A stretch of DNA of 64,000 nucleotides from Phycisphaeraceae bacterium (GTDB lineage Bacteria; Planctomycetota; Phycisphaerae; Phycisphaerales; UBA1924): contig CP060234.1 in NCBI GenBank assembly GCA_023898685.1, positions 2,604,001-2,668,000 of the forward strand. Direction: 5' to 3'. Position numbers and translations under genes: made by a program. The notes beneath the pieces are model-generated. The model had not been told where the DNA came from. It did no database searches and saw only the letters and a list, made by a program, of their open reading frames with translations. This document shows positions 1 to 8,653 of the stretch, in pieces. Positions within the stretch are counted from its first letter, which is position 1; each line of letters opens with the position of its first letter.

Positions 1-320
1 TCGATTGCCGGCCCGTCACGCTTCGGGCCAAGGGCGGGCGGGCCCGTCCCGGGGTGGCGTTGATCGTCACCGACTGCGGCCCGGGCATCGACGAGGCCGT
101 ACTCGAGCGGATGTTCAACCCATTCTTCACGACGCGCGAGGCCGGCACGGGCCTGGGTCTCGCGATCGTGCACCGGATCGTCGACGCGCACGAGGGGTGC
201 GTGGTCGTGCGGAACAACAGCGAGCTCGACCCGGGCGCACGAGGCGCGACGGTCGAGCTGCATTTTCCCGACATCGAATCGGATCGTGAACACTTTGCAG
301 AAACGGAGCGCCAGGGATGA
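1..320 (+). CDS. Sensor histidine kinase, C-terminal ATP-binding end (5' cut by window)
   Basis: The frame is open from position 3 to the stop at 318-320; the N terminus lies outside the window. About 105 residues remain and carry the end of a HATPase_c domain: a G1 box (DCGPGID), an F box (FNPFFTT) and a G2 box (GTGLGLAIV). The N box and the phospho-accepting His are not in the window. The stop overlaps the ATG of the next gene (ATGA), which encodes a sigma-54 response regulator. The two are therefore probably a translationally coupled NtrB/NtrC-type pair, here likely FlrB/FlrC-like because flagellar genes follow. The kinase call is firm; the flagellar role is inferred from context. Confidence 0.88.
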   Translation, partial: DCRPVTLRAKGGRARPGVALIVTDCGPGIDEAVLERMFNPFFTTREAGTGLGLAIVHRIVDAHEGCVVVRNNSELDPGARGATVELHFPDIESDREHFAETERQG

Positions 321-1762
321 GCACCGTACTCGTGGTCGACGACAAAGAGATGATGCGTGACAGCGTCGCCCAGACGCTCCGGCGGGCGGGGTTCGAGGTC
401 GCGGTGGCCGCCGATGGGCCGACCGCTCTCGGCATGATCGCCCAGAAGCGGCCCGACGCGATCGTCACCGACCTCAAGATGCCCGGCATGTCCGGCATCG
501 AGCTGGTCGAGAAGATCGCCCAGATCGACGACACGCTGCCGTCGATCGTCATGACCGCGTTCGGCACGATCGAGACGGCCGTGGAGGCGATGAAGCGGGG
601 GGCGTTCGACTACGTCACCAAGCCCTTCGAGGGTGACGAGCTCATCATCACGATCAAGCGGGGGCTGCGGCAGTCGAAGCTCGCCCGCGAGAACGCGGTG
701 CTCCGGGCGGGCGCGGCGCGGGCCGAGGCGAGCGTCCCGAGCGGCGGTGGGCTTGACCGGCTCGTGGGCGTGTCTCCTCAGATGGACGACGTCAAGGCCC
801 AGATCGAGGCGGTCGCGGCGAGCCAGGGCAACGTGCTGATCACAGGCGAGAGCGGCACGGGCAAGGAGGTTGTCGCGCGGGCCGTGCACGACCTGAGCCC
901 CCGCTCGGGCGGCGCGTTCCTCGCCGTCAACTGCGCCGCGTTGAGCGAGAGCCTGCTCGAGAGCGAGCTGTTCGGGCACGAGCGCGGTGCGTTCACCGGG
1001 GCCGACAAGCTGCGAAAGGGCCGGTTCGAGCTGGCCGACGGCGGGACGCTGCTGCTCGACGAAGTGAGCGAGGTCAGCCCCCACATCCAGGCGAAGCTGC
1101 TGCGGGTGCTCCAGGAGCGGGCCTTCGAGCGGGTCGGCTCGAGCCTGACCATCGGTGTCGATGTCCGCGTCGTCGCGACGAGCAACCGCGACCTGACCGC
1201 GTCGATCGAGGCGGGTGATTTCCGGGGCGACCTCTTCTATCGACTCAACGTGCTGCCAGTCCATCTGCCCCCGCTGCGCGCACGGCGGGGGGACGTCGGC
1301 CCGCTCGCCGAGCACTTCATCGGGCGGTTCTGCGCCCGCGAGGGACGCGAGGCCCTGGGTTGGACCGACGCCGCGATGGACTCGCTCGAGCGGTACGCCT
1401 GGCCCGGCAATGTCCGCGAGCTACAGAACATCTGCGAGCGGGCGGTTGTGCTCGCGACGGCCCGGGGGGCGAGCCGGATCGACGCCCCGCTGATCGATCC
1501 GTGGCTGCGGAGCGAGCCGGGCCGGCTCGACGCGGCGCTGGCGGAGGTGAAGCCCGCACCCGTGAACGGGGCGGTGTACACGAACGGGCACGGGTCGATC
1601 CGCCCCTTGGCGGACATCGAGCGCGAGACCATTGTGACGACCCTGCACCATTTCAACGGGCACCGGCAGAAGACCGCCCGGGCGCTGGGCATCGGCGTGC
1701 GCACGCTGGGGCTCAAGCTCAAGAAATGGAAGGAAGAGCAGCTCGTCCCGGCGACGCTGTGA
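317..1762 (+). CDS. Sigma-54-dependent response regulator, NtrC/FlrC-like
   Basis: This 481-residue protein has the three NtrC-family modules. The receiver has the acidic pair DD at 8-9, phospho-acceptor Asp52 (TDLKMP) and Lys102 (TKPF). The AAA+ domain has Walker A GESGTGKE at 177-184, the sigma-54 contact loop GAFTGA at 224-229 and Walker B GTLLLDEV at 243-250. A Fis-type helix-turn-helix lies at the C terminus (around 435-475). Such proteins hydrolyse ATP to open sigma-54 promoters. A good GG-N10-GC sigma-54 site lies just downstream before flgB and another before fliN, so this is probably the class II/III flagellar activator. No fleQ-like second activator is seen in the window. Confidence 0.93.
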   Translation: MSTVLVVDDKEMMRDSVAQTLRRAGFEVAVAADGPTALGMIAQKRPDAIVTDLKMPGMSGIELVEKIAQIDDTLPSIVMTAFGTIETAVEAMKRGAFDYVTKPFEGDELIITIKRGLRQSKLARENAVLRAGAARAEASVPSGGGLDRLVGVSPQMDDVKAQIEAVAASQGNVLITGESGTGKEVVARAVHDLSPRSGGAFLAVNCAALSESLLESELFGHERGAFTGADKLRKGRFELADGGTLLLDEVSEVSPHIQAKLLRVLQERAFERVGSSLTIGVDVRVVATSNRDLTASIEAGDFRGDLFYRLNVLPVHLPPLRARRGDVGPLAEHFIGRFCAREGREALGWTDAAMDSLERYAWPGNVRELQNICERAVVLATARGASRIDAPLIDPWLRSEPGRLDAALAEVKPAPVNGAVYTNGHGSIRPLADIERETIVTTLHHFNGHRQKTARALGIGVRTLGLKLKKWKEEQLVPATL

Positions 1763-1825
1763 GGGTGGCCCGGCCCGCCGAGCCGGGTGCAGGGTTGGGG
1801 CGGGAGGTCCGTGTCGCAGGGCGGC

Positions 1826-1840
1826 TGGCCCCTCGATTGC
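1826..1840 (+). promoter_or_regulatory. Candidate sigma-54 promoter before flgB
   Basis: The sequence TGGCCCCTCGATTGC matches the TGGCACG-N4-TTGC consensus at nine of eleven positions, with exact GG-N10-GC spacing (GG at 1827-1828, GC at 1839-1840). It follows the gene for a sigma-54 activator directly. The predicted start of transcription, about 12 bases on, would fall at roughly 1852, just before the chosen GTG of flgB at 1853. The message would then be nearly leaderless, or flgB translation starts further in. Confidence 0.6.
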
Positions 1841-1852
1841 GAAAGGACGCGC

Positions 1853-2299
1853 GTGGGCATCATCGACCAGCTCGACAACGCCGGGGCGCTGCCCGCGCTC
1901 GACAAGATGATGCGCTTCGCCGCCGGCCGCCAGAAGCTGATCGCGCACAACATCGCGAACATGGACACGCCCGGATTCCTCGAGGTCGACGTCGACCCCA
2001 AGGCGTTCCAGGAACAGCTGGCGAAGGCGATCGATGATCGTCGGTCCCGGAACGGGGGAGGGCATGGCGATCTGGGCATGGAATCGACCCGGGAAGTGGG
2101 GGTGCTGCCCGACGGGCGGCTGAGCTTCGACCCACGAACCGGCAGCGGCAACATCCTGTTCCACGACCGCAACAACCGCGACCTGGAGCGCACGATGCAG
2201 TCGATGGTCGAGAACGCGGCGATGTTCCGCCTCGCGTCCGACCTCTACCGCAACCGGACGCGGGTGCTGCGCGATGCGATCGCTGAGCGCGTGACCTGA
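1853..2299 (+). CDS. flgB: Flagellar basal-body rod protein FlgB
   Basis: Proximal rod subunit exported by the flagellar type III apparatus and built on the MS ring. At 148 residues it has the usual FlgB size. The N-terminal rod signature ALPALDKMM...RQKLIAHNIANMDTPGF and the C-terminal helix (MVENAAMFRLASDLYRNR) are typical. The GTG at 1853 is chosen because GAAAGGA precedes it and because it gives the normal FlgB N terminus; the frame is open further up to a start at 1787, which adds unrelated residues. First of the flgB-flgC-fliE-fliF-fliG run. Confidence 0.92.
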   Translation: MGIIDQLDNAGALPALDKMMRFAAGRQKLIAHNIANMDTPGFLEVDVDPKAFQEQLAKAIDDRRSRNGGGHGDLGMESTREVGVLPDGRLSFDPRTGSGNILFHDRNNRDLERTMQSMVENAAMFRLASDLYRNRTRVLRDAIAERVT

Positions 2300-2313
2300 T
2301 CTGAGGGGAGACG

Positions 2314-2730
2314 ATGTACGGATCGCTGGACATCTCGACAAGCGGCATGATCGCCCAGCGGACGCGGATGGCGGTCATCTCGGCGAACATCGCCAACGCG
2401 AACACGATCCTGGACAGCCAGGGCAAGCTCAACCCGTACAAGAAGCGGATCATCCACTTCGCGCCGGGCGACCCGACGGCGGCGAATCCGGCCGCCCGGG
2501 CGATAGGGGTGCAGATCTCGGAGATCGGCACGGACGAGAACGCCATCCGGATGAAGTATGAGCCCGGGAGCAAGTACGCGGACAAGGACGGCTATGTGCC
2601 TTACCCCGACATCAGCCCTGAGATCGAGCAGATCAACGCGATGATGGCGGCCCGGTCCTATGAGGCGAACGTGGCGGCGGCGGAGACAACCAAGACGATG
2701 ATGGCACAGGCGTTGCGTCTGCTCGCCTGA
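2314..2730 (+). CDS. flgC: Flagellar basal-body rod protein FlgC
   Basis: Proximal rod protein of 138 residues, a normal length for FlgC. The N-terminal rod motif (SLDISTSGMIAQRTRM, ISANIANANT) and the C-terminal motif (EIEQINAMMAARSYEANVAA) that forms the D0 coiled coil are both present. The gene starts 14 bases after flgB with GAGGGGAGA as the ribosome site and is followed by fliE, the classical order. Confidence 0.95.
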   Translation: MYGSLDISTSGMIAQRTRMAVISANIANANTILDSQGKLNPYKKRIIHFAPGDPTAANPAARAIGVQISEIGTDENAIRMKYEPGSKYADKDGYVPYPDISPEIEQINAMMAARSYEANVAAAETTKTMMAQALRLLA

Positions 2731-2787
2731 CGAAACCGATGAACCGGCCGGCGGAGGTGAGGTGATCGCCCCGCGGGAGGACGACTG

Positions 2788-3096
2788 ATGAGCGATCCCT
2801 TGGGATTTGTGACGGGGGCTTCTGGGGGCGGGCTGAACCCCGTCCAGCCCTCGGGCGCCGCCTCGAAACCGGGAGCCCCCGGCTTTCGCGAGGTGCTGCT
2901 CAAGAACCTCGAGCAGGTGAACTCCGCCCAGCAGGACGCGAACCGGGCGGTCGAGGACCTGATGACGGGAAAGCGGTCGGACGTCGAGGGCGTGATCCTG
3001 GCGACCGAGAAGGCGGACGACGCGTTCCGGATGCTCCAGGCGATGCGCGGCAAGGTGCTCCAGGCGTACGACGAGATCAAGCAGGTCCGCGTGTAA
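2788..3096 (+). CDS. fliE: Flagellar hook-basal body protein FliE
   Basis: FliE links the MS ring to the proximal rod. It has 102 residues, typical for the family. A variable Gly/Pro-rich N terminus (about 1-30) is followed by the conserved helical part: FREVLLKNLEQVNSAQQDAN, then the SDVEGVILATEKADDAFRML region and a C-terminal LQAYDEIKQVRV. GGAGGAC precedes the ATG. About 200 bases without a clear gene separate it from fliF. Confidence 0.95.
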   Translation: MSDPLGFVTGASGGGLNPVQPSGAASKPGAPGFREVLLKNLEQVNSAQQDANRAVEDLMTGKRSDVEGVILATEKADDAFRMLQAMRGKVLQAYDEIKQVRV

Positions 3097-3293
3097 TCCG
3101 CGGGGCCGGCCTGTCGCGCAAAGATCGCGCTGCGTCGGGCGCATGAATCGCGCTTCGGCGCGGGGCGTGCGCCGATTTCAAGACCCCGGCAGCCGAGAGC
3201 CGAAAGCAGGAGGACGGATGTTGAATCCCCCGCGCGCGGAGCGTGCGGGCCGGGGCGCGAGTGGGCGTCGCGGTGGCATGGAGGCCGGCGGGC

Positions 3294-4994
3294 ATGGAAC
3301 GGGCGCGGAGGGTCCTGGCCGAGATCAGGGCCTACCTGGGCAAGCTGAGCGTGACGCAGAAGCTGCTGGTCGCGACGACGGTCGTGATCGCGGTGATGGC
3401 GATGTTCTTGGTCAGCCAGTACGCGGCCGGCCCGAGCCTGGAGTCGCTGAGCGGGATCACGGGCGAGGACCAGTCGCAGATAGTGCGTTCGCTGCGGCTG
3501 GCGGGGTTCAACCCGCAGATCCGCGATGGCGGGGTGCAGGTGCCGAAGAGCGAGAGCCTGGCGGCCATCGCGCACCTGAGCGAATCCGGCGAACTCCCCG
3601 ATGACACGACGATCCTGTTCAACAACCTGCTCTCGAAGCAGGACTGGCGGAACAGCCGGGAGCAGCAGCAGCAGCAGTTCATCTTCGCGCTCCAGAACGA
3701 GCTGGGCCGGGTGATCGGCAAGTTCAAGGGCGTGCGGTCGGCGACGGTGATCATCGACGCGCCGGAGCGACAGGGCCTGGGACGGGCGTCGCGCGACCCC
3801 ACCGCCTCGGTGACGGTCTTCCCTGATGGCGGCCGCCCGCTCGACCAGGGCACGGTCGACGCGGTCGCGTCGCTGGTGGCGGGCGCCCGGAGCGGGCTCT
3901 CGATCGACAACGTGGCGGTGGTCGACGGTGTGACGCGGCAGCAGCGGCGTGCGACCGACGATTCGCTGATGGCGGCGGGGACCTACCTCGAGCAGCGGCA
4001 GAAGGTCGAGCTGGAGACTCGCAAGAAGCTCGAATCACTCCTGGCGTACATCCCGGGGGTCATCGTCGCCGTGACGGCCGAGGTCGATGTGACGCGCGTC
4101 AGCGAGCAGACGCGCCGGAACCTCAAGGAGAACGAGGGCACGGTCTCGCTGGTCAAGTCGGAGACCTCGAATACGCAATCGCAGGGGGGTGGCGCGAAAG
4201 GGGCGGAGGCGGGCGTGCGGTCGATGCAGGGCGCCGACATCAACCAGGCGAGCTCGTCGGCGTCGAAGTCGAGCGAGACGGAGGAGACCGAAAAGACCTA
4301 CGAGAACGCGGTGGGGACGTCGGTGCGGGATCTGATGGACCCGCGTGGCATGCCGACATTCCTGGCGGCCTCGGTGAACGTGCCGGAGTCGTACGTCGCC
4401 GAACTGCTCAGGCTGGAGAATCCGCCGGCGGACGGGGCCAAGCCCGAGAACCCGACGGCGGCGGCCGTTCAGGGCAGGTTTAGCGATATCGAGGCGCAGA
4501 TCAAGGCGAGTGTGCTCCCGCACCTCAAGACCCGAGACCAGGAGGGCGCTCTGGTGGACGGGGAGGTGCAGGTGTCCATGATCCCGAACCAGGTCCTTAT
4601 GGCGGCGAGCGCGGCGGGCGGCGGCGGGGGCGGCGGCGTGCTGGGATTGATCGGGGGCGACGGCGGGCTCGCGGGCGGCGGGCTGCTCGAGATGGGCGTG
4701 CTGGGCGGGCTGGCGGTCGTCGCCCTGACGATGATGGCGATGATGGTCAAGCGATCGGCGAAGAAGATCGAGCTGCCGACGGCCGAGGAGCTGGTGGGCA
4801 TCCCGCCGACTCTCGAGGGCGACGCCGACATCGTCGGCGAGGCGGACGAGGGCGAGAGCGCGTTGGCGGGCATCGAGATCGGCGACGCGGACATCGAGCG
4901 GAACAAGATGCTGGTGCAGATCAGCGAGTTGATCCATGCCGAGCCGCAGAAGGTGGCGACGCTGCTGAGGCGGTGGGTGGCTGTAGAGGAGTGA
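3294..4994 (+). CDS. fliF: Flagellar MS-ring protein FliF
   Basis: FliF forms the MS ring in the inner membrane, around the export gate. From the ATG at 3294 it has 566 residues, a usual length. A first membrane segment lies near 22-40 (LLVATTVVIAVMAMFLVSQY). The YscJ/FliF ring-building domains follow (RSLRLAGFNPQIRDGG, FALQNELGRVI, RSATVIIDAPERQG, LLAYIPGVIVAVTAEVDV). A Gly-rich stretch leads into the second membrane segment near 460-480, and the C-terminal tail (ISELIHAEPQKVATLLRRWV) is the FliG-binding part. The start is set by GGAGG at 3280-3284; a GTG at 3243 would add 17 unsupported residues. Confidence 0.94.
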   Translation: MERARRVLAEIRAYLGKLSVTQKLLVATTVVIAVMAMFLVSQYAAGPSLESLSGITGEDQSQIVRSLRLAGFNPQIRDGGVQVPKSESLAAIAHLSESGELPDDTTILFNNLLSKQDWRNSREQQQQQFIFALQNELGRVIGKFKGVRSATVIIDAPERQGLGRASRDPTASVTVFPDGGRPLDQGTVDAVASLVAGARSGLSIDNVAVVDGVTRQQRRATDDSLMAAGTYLEQRQKVELETRKKLESLLAYIPGVIVAVTAEVDVTRVSEQTRRNLKENEGTVSLVKSETSNTQSQGGGAKGAEAGVRSMQGADINQASSSASKSSETEETEKTYENAVGTSVRDLMDPRGMPTFLAASVNVPESYVAELLRLENPPADGAKPENPTAAAVQGRFSDIEAQIKASVLPHLKTRDQEGALVDGEVQVSMIPNQVLMAASAAGGGGGGGVLGLIGGDGGLAGGGLLEMGVLGGLAVVALTMMAMMVKRSAKKIELPTAEELVGIPPTLEGDADIVGEADEGESALAGIEIGDADIERNKMLVQISELIHAEPQKVATLLRRWVAVEE

Positions 4995-5004
4995 GGAACG
5001 CCCG

Positions 5005-6045
5005 GTGCCGAGGAGACCACACGAGAAGCTCCCAACGAATCCGTCCGAACTGGACGGCGTGACGAAGGCGGCGATCCTGCTGGTGGCGGTGGGCGAGGAG
5101 CCCGCGTCGAACCTGCTCAAGGAGATGGAGTCGGAGGCGGTCGAGGAGTTGATGCGTGAACTTGCGGGGCTGGGGCGTGTTCCCGAGACGCTCCAGGCCG
5201 CGGTGGTCGAGGAGTTCTACAACATCTCGGTGGCGAGCGCCTACCTGAACGAGGGGAACCTCGACTTCGCCAAGCAGGTGCTGATGAGCAGCCTCGACCC
5301 GAAGCAGGCCGAGCGGGTGCTCCAGCAGATCCAGACGCAGGTGCAGAAGACCCCCTTCGCGTTCCTGCAGCGGGCGGAGACCGAGAACCTGCTGACCTTC
5401 ATCCAGGACGAGCACCCGCAGACGATCGCGTTGATCACGTGTCATCTGCCGCACCACAAGGCGGCGGAGATCCTGGGCGGTCTGCCGGTGCAGAAGCAGG
5501 TCGAGGTGATCAAGCGGATCGCCAACATGGAGCAGACCAACCCGGAGGTGATCCGGGAGGTCGAGCGGGGCCTGGAGAGCCGGCTCTCGAGCATGCTGAC
5601 GCAGTCGATGGAGAAGGCGGGCGGTGTGGAGACGGTCGCGGAGATGCTGAACCTGACCGACCGCGCGACGGAGAAGACGATCATGGAGGGTCTCGAGGCG
5701 GAGGACCCGGACCTGGTCGAGCAGATCCGCCGGCTGATGTTCGTCTTCGAGGACGTGCTGCTTGTGAACGACAAGGGGATCCAGTCGGTGCTCAAGGAGG
5801 TGGACAACGACGAGCTGGCACTGGCGCTCAAGACCGCGAGCGATGCCCTCAAGGAGAAGATCTTCGGCAACATGTCCGAGCGCGCGGCGGCGCTGATCAA
5901 GGAGGACATGCAGTACATGGGGCCCGTGCGGGTGGCGGACGTCGAGGCGGCGCAGCAGCGGATCGTCGACATCGTGCGCCGCCTGGAGGAGGCGGGCGAG
6001 GTCATCATCCAGGGCCGCGGCGGCGACTCCGATCTGCTGGTCTGA
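5005..6045 (+). CDS. fliG: Flagellar motor switch protein FliG
   Basis: Switch-complex protein of 346 residues that binds FliF and, through its C-terminal charged helix, couples to the MotA stator. N-terminal (DGVTKAAILLVAVGEEPASNLL), middle (LLTFIQDEHPQTIALITCHL) and C-terminal (FVFEDVLLVNDKGIQSVLKEV, KEDMQYMGPVRVADVEAAQQ) FliG domains are all present. It starts with GTG ten bases after fliF. The conserved ends show it is complete, in contrast with fliH just downstream. Confidence 0.96.
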   Translation: MPRRPHEKLPTNPSELDGVTKAAILLVAVGEEPASNLLKEMESEAVEELMRELAGLGRVPETLQAAVVEEFYNISVASAYLNEGNLDFAKQVLMSSLDPKQAERVLQQIQTQVQKTPFAFLQRAETENLLTFIQDEHPQTIALITCHLPHHKAAEILGGLPVQKQVEVIKRIANMEQTNPEVIREVERGLESRLSSMLTQSMEKAGGVETVAEMLNLTDRATEKTIMEGLEAEDPDLVEQIRRLMFVFEDVLLVNDKGIQSVLKEVDNDELALALKTASDALKEKIFGNMSERAAALIKEDMQYMGPVRVADVEAAQQRIVDIVRRLEEAGEVIIQGRGGDSDLLV

Positions 6046-6058
6046 TCCCGGGGCGCCG

Positions 6059-6797
6059 ATGGCGCTGATCCGGCAGTCGGAGGCCGAGCCGATGGCGAGG
6101 AACGCCGACGCTGCACCACCTGCGATCCGTGCGGTGCGAGGGCGACGGGCGCTGGTGGCCGACGCGGGAGATAAAGGCCGAGGCGATCGCCGAGGGCGAA
6201 GGCCGGTGCGTGAGCGCACGTGGCCGATCATCTGCGAAGGGAGGACGACACGGGGCGGGCGACGCCGAGGGGTATGCCGCCGGGCTGGAGCAAAGGGACG
6301 CGACGAGGGCACGGCCGGCGGCGTTCGCGACGAGTCGGGGGCGTTCGCGGCCGCTGGCCGAGACGTGGGGTTTGAGGCGCTGGCCCGGGGTTCGAGGACG
6401 ATCGCGAGCAGATGATCGCCGAGGCCCGCACCGATGTCGTTCGCCTGGCGGCGGTGTTCGCCGAGCGGGTGACGAAGCGGGTGGTCGAGCTCGACCCGGC
6501 GTGGCTGAGCGGCAGATCCGAGGCGGTGCTGCGCGCGGCGATCAGGCCGACCGGGTGATCATCTCGGTGCATCCCGATGACGAGGCGCTGACGCGAACAG
6601 GGCGCTGCCCGGGCTGATGAAGCAGTTCGCCGAGGCGGGCACGGAGAGGTAGCAGCCGACTCGTCGGTGTCGCGGGGCTCGTGCGTGGCGCGGACGCTCG
6701 GCGGGTCGTCGATCGACGCGTCGCTGGAGACGCAGCTTGACCGGATCGTGCGGGATCTGTTGCCGGCGGGTGACGACCAGGCCGGCGAGGGTGTATC
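6059..6797 (+). pseudogene. fliH: Frameshifted fliH remnant (flagellar export ATPase regulator)
   Basis: FliH normally binds the FliI ATPase and brings it to the export gate. No single frame spans this place between fliG and fliI, but FliH-like pieces follow in order in different frames: MALIRQSEAEPMARNADAA from 6059, AEGYAAGLEQ near 6264, FEDDREQMIAEARTDVVRLA (continuing into AERVTKRVVELDPA) from 6391, RVIISVHPDDEAL near 6552, ALPGLMKQFAEAG from 6602, and RGSCVARTLGGSSIDASLET with LDRIVRDLLPAGD from 6673. This needs at least six frame changes, with compensating shifts inside ELDPAWLSGRSEAVL. In-frame stops occur at 6556 and 6650. It is either a decayed gene or a patch of bad consensus sequence; the sequence alone cannot decide. 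Confidence 0.78.
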
Positions 6798-8183
6798 GTG
6801 GGCCGTCGGAGCTCTGGCGCCGGAGTTGGGCGTTGCTCGCTGCCGAACCGATGGGGTGACGGGGTGGTGGTGTCGCTGCGCGGGCTGACCCTGCTGGTGG
6901 ACTCGCTGCCCCTGCCGGTGGGGTCGCTGGTGTCGCTGGAGCCGGGGCGTGGTTCGGCGGATCGGATGCTCGGGGAGGTGGTCGGGTTCAACGGCGATCG
7001 CGCGGTGGTGATGCTCTTCGGGCAGTCGATGGGTGTGAGCGCGGGGGACCGCGTGGTGGGGGAGCAGATCTCGCAGAGCGTGGGGGTGAGCGGGCGGATG
7101 CTGGGGCGGTGCCTGGACGGGCTGGGCAGGCCGATCGACGGGCTGGGTCCGATCGAGAAGCGCGAGCCGCGCCCGATCAATCCCGAGCCGATCGGGGCGT
7201 TGTCGCGTCGGCCGATCCGCGAGGCGCTGGTGACCGGCGTGCGCGCGGTGGACCTGCTGACGACGGTTGGGCGGGGGCAGCGTCTCGGGATCTTTGCGGG
7301 GCCGGGGGTGGGGAAGAGCACGCTGCTCGGCCAGATCGCGAGGGAGACCGAGGCGGATGTGAACGTGATCGCGCTGATCGGCGAACGCGGGCGCGAGGCG
7401 AAGGAGTTTCTGGAGGAGGCGCTGGGGGCGGAGGGGCTGAAGCGGTCCGTGGTGGTGATCGCGACGGGGGACGAGTCGCCACTCCTGCGGGTGCGGGCGG
7501 CGAAGGTGGCGTGCACCACGGCGGAGTACTTCCGCGAGCAGGGGCGGGACGTGCTCCTGATGATGGACTCGGTGACGAGGTTCGCGCACGCGCAGCGGCA
7601 GATCGGGCTCTCCATCGGCGAGCCGCCGGCGACGAAGGGGTACACGCCGAGCGTTTTCGCGGAGCTGCCCCTGCTGCTCGAGCGGGCGGGGGCGCTGGAG
7701 GGTCAGGCCGGCTCGATCACGGGGCTGTACACGATCCTGGTCGAGGGCGACGACCTGACGGGGGACCCGATCTCGGACGCGTCGCGGGGGATCCTCGACG
7801 GGCACGTGATCCTCGACCGCCGACTGGCGCACAAGGGACAGTTTCCGGCGGTGGACGTGCTCGACTCGGTGAGCCGCGTGGCCGACGCGGTGACGGACGA
7901 GATGCACCGGGCCGCGATGCGGCAGATCAAGCGGCTGATGGCGATGTACCGCGAGGTGGAGGAGCTGGTGCAGATCGGCGCCTACGCGCGGGGATCGGAC
8001 GCGGAGACGGACGTCGCGATCGAGTTCGCGCCGGCGATCAACGGGCTGCTGCGGCAGGGTATCACAGAGAGAGTAGGGTTCGATCAGGCGAGGGAGGCGC
8101 TCGTGAAGATCGCGATGCAGACCGGCGAGTCGCTCCAGCAGCGCAAGCAGGCGGCGCAGGCCGGGAAGGGCGGGCGGCGCTGA
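6798..8183 (+). CDS. fliI: Flagellum-specific ATPase FliI
   Basis: Hexameric export ATPase that unfolds flagellar substrates. The open frame has 461 residues. The F1-like core is intact: Walker A AGPGVGKSTLLG, the catalytic region GERGREAKEFLEEALG, Walker B LLMMDSVTRFAHAQRQIG and the ending YARGSDAETDVAIEFAPAIN. The N terminus looks damaged. The frame from 6803 reads SELWRRSWALLAAEPMG, a plausible FliI N terminus, but hits a TGA at 6857, while the listed frame reads an odd Arg/Ser/Gly-rich stretch before VVVSLRGLTLLVDSL. A GTG at 6864 could start a shortened but functional ATPase of about 439 residues. The next gene overlaps by one base. Confidence 0.92.
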   Translation: MGRRSSGAGVGRCSLPNRWGDGVVVSLRGLTLLVDSLPLPVGSLVSLEPGRGSADRMLGEVVGFNGDRAVVMLFGQSMGVSAGDRVVGEQISQSVGVSGRMLGRCLDGLGRPIDGLGPIEKREPRPINPEPIGALSRRPIREALVTGVRAVDLLTTVGRGQRLGIFAGPGVGKSTLLGQIARETEADVNVIALIGERGREAKEFLEEALGAEGLKRSVVVIATGDESPLLRVRAAKVACTTAEYFREQGRDVLLMMDSVTRFAHAQRQIGLSIGEPPATKGYTPSVFAELPLLLERAGALEGQAGSITGLYTILVEGDDLTGDPISDASRGILDGHVILDRRLAHKGQFPAVDVLDSVSRVADAVTDEMHRAAMRQIKRLMAMYREVEELVQIGAYARGSDAETDVAIEFAPAINGLLRQGITERVGFDQAREALVKIAMQTGESLQQRKQAAQAGKGGRR

Positions 8184-8653
8184 TGGCGAGGTTCGTGTTC
8201 GAGCTCGAGGCTCTGCTTCGCCAGAGGCTGCACGCCGAGAAGGAGCAGATGACGCGCGTCGCGGAGATCGAGCGCGATCGGCTCGCGATTGAGGGCGAGA
8301 TCCGCGCGTGCCAGCGGTCGATCGTCGAGGAAAAGCGGGACCTGGCCGAGCGGCTCGGGGCCGAGAAGGCGGGCGTGGGCCACCCCGTCGATCTGAGGGC
8401 GGTGCGCGTGCAGGCCAACGCCTCGCTGCACCTGATCACGAAGGCCCAGCGGGCCGTGATCAGGCTCAGGGGTGTGCATGACCGGCTCGATCGGGCGAGG
8501 CTCGAGTTGCTCGATCGGACCACCAAGCGGCGGGCGATCGAGCTGCTCAAGGAGAAGCGGCTCGAGGAATGGAAGCATGAGCGGGCGAGGCTCGAGCAGG
8601 CCGAGCAGGACGACGCGGCCGTGATGCGGCACAAGCGGAGGGCCAGCGCATGA
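8183..8653 (+). CDS. fliJ: Flagellar export chaperone FliJ
   Basis: FliJ-like coiled coil of 156 residues, the usual length. It inserts into the FliI hexamer as an ATP-synthase gamma-like stalk. The start MARFVFELEALLRQRLHAEKE is the FliJ N-terminal signature, followed by charged heptads rich in Glu, Arg and Leu. Its ATG shares one base with the fliI stop (TGATG), so it is translationally coupled. Assignment rests on the N terminus, size and place, as FliJ is poorly conserved. Confidence 0.88.
   Translation: MARFVFELEALLRQRLHAEKEQMTRVAEIERDRLAIEGEIRACQRSIVEEKRDLAERLGAEKAGVGHPVDLRAVRVQANASLHLITKAQRAVIRLRGVHDRLDRARLELLDRTTKRRAIELLKEKRLEEWKHERARLEQAEQDDAAVMRHKRRASA

Noticed and set aside
1766..1790. 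CCCGGC / GCCGGG hairpin after the response regulator as a terminator
   Set aside because: A six-pair stem with no T tract; transcription probably continues or restarts at the sigma-54 site.
3218..3293. ATG at 3218 with a good ribosome site (CAGGAGGA) before fliF
   Set aside because: Its frame differs from fliF and gives an Arg/Gly-rich product without homology. The fliF start at 3294 has its own GGAGG. A short leader peptide cannot be excluded.
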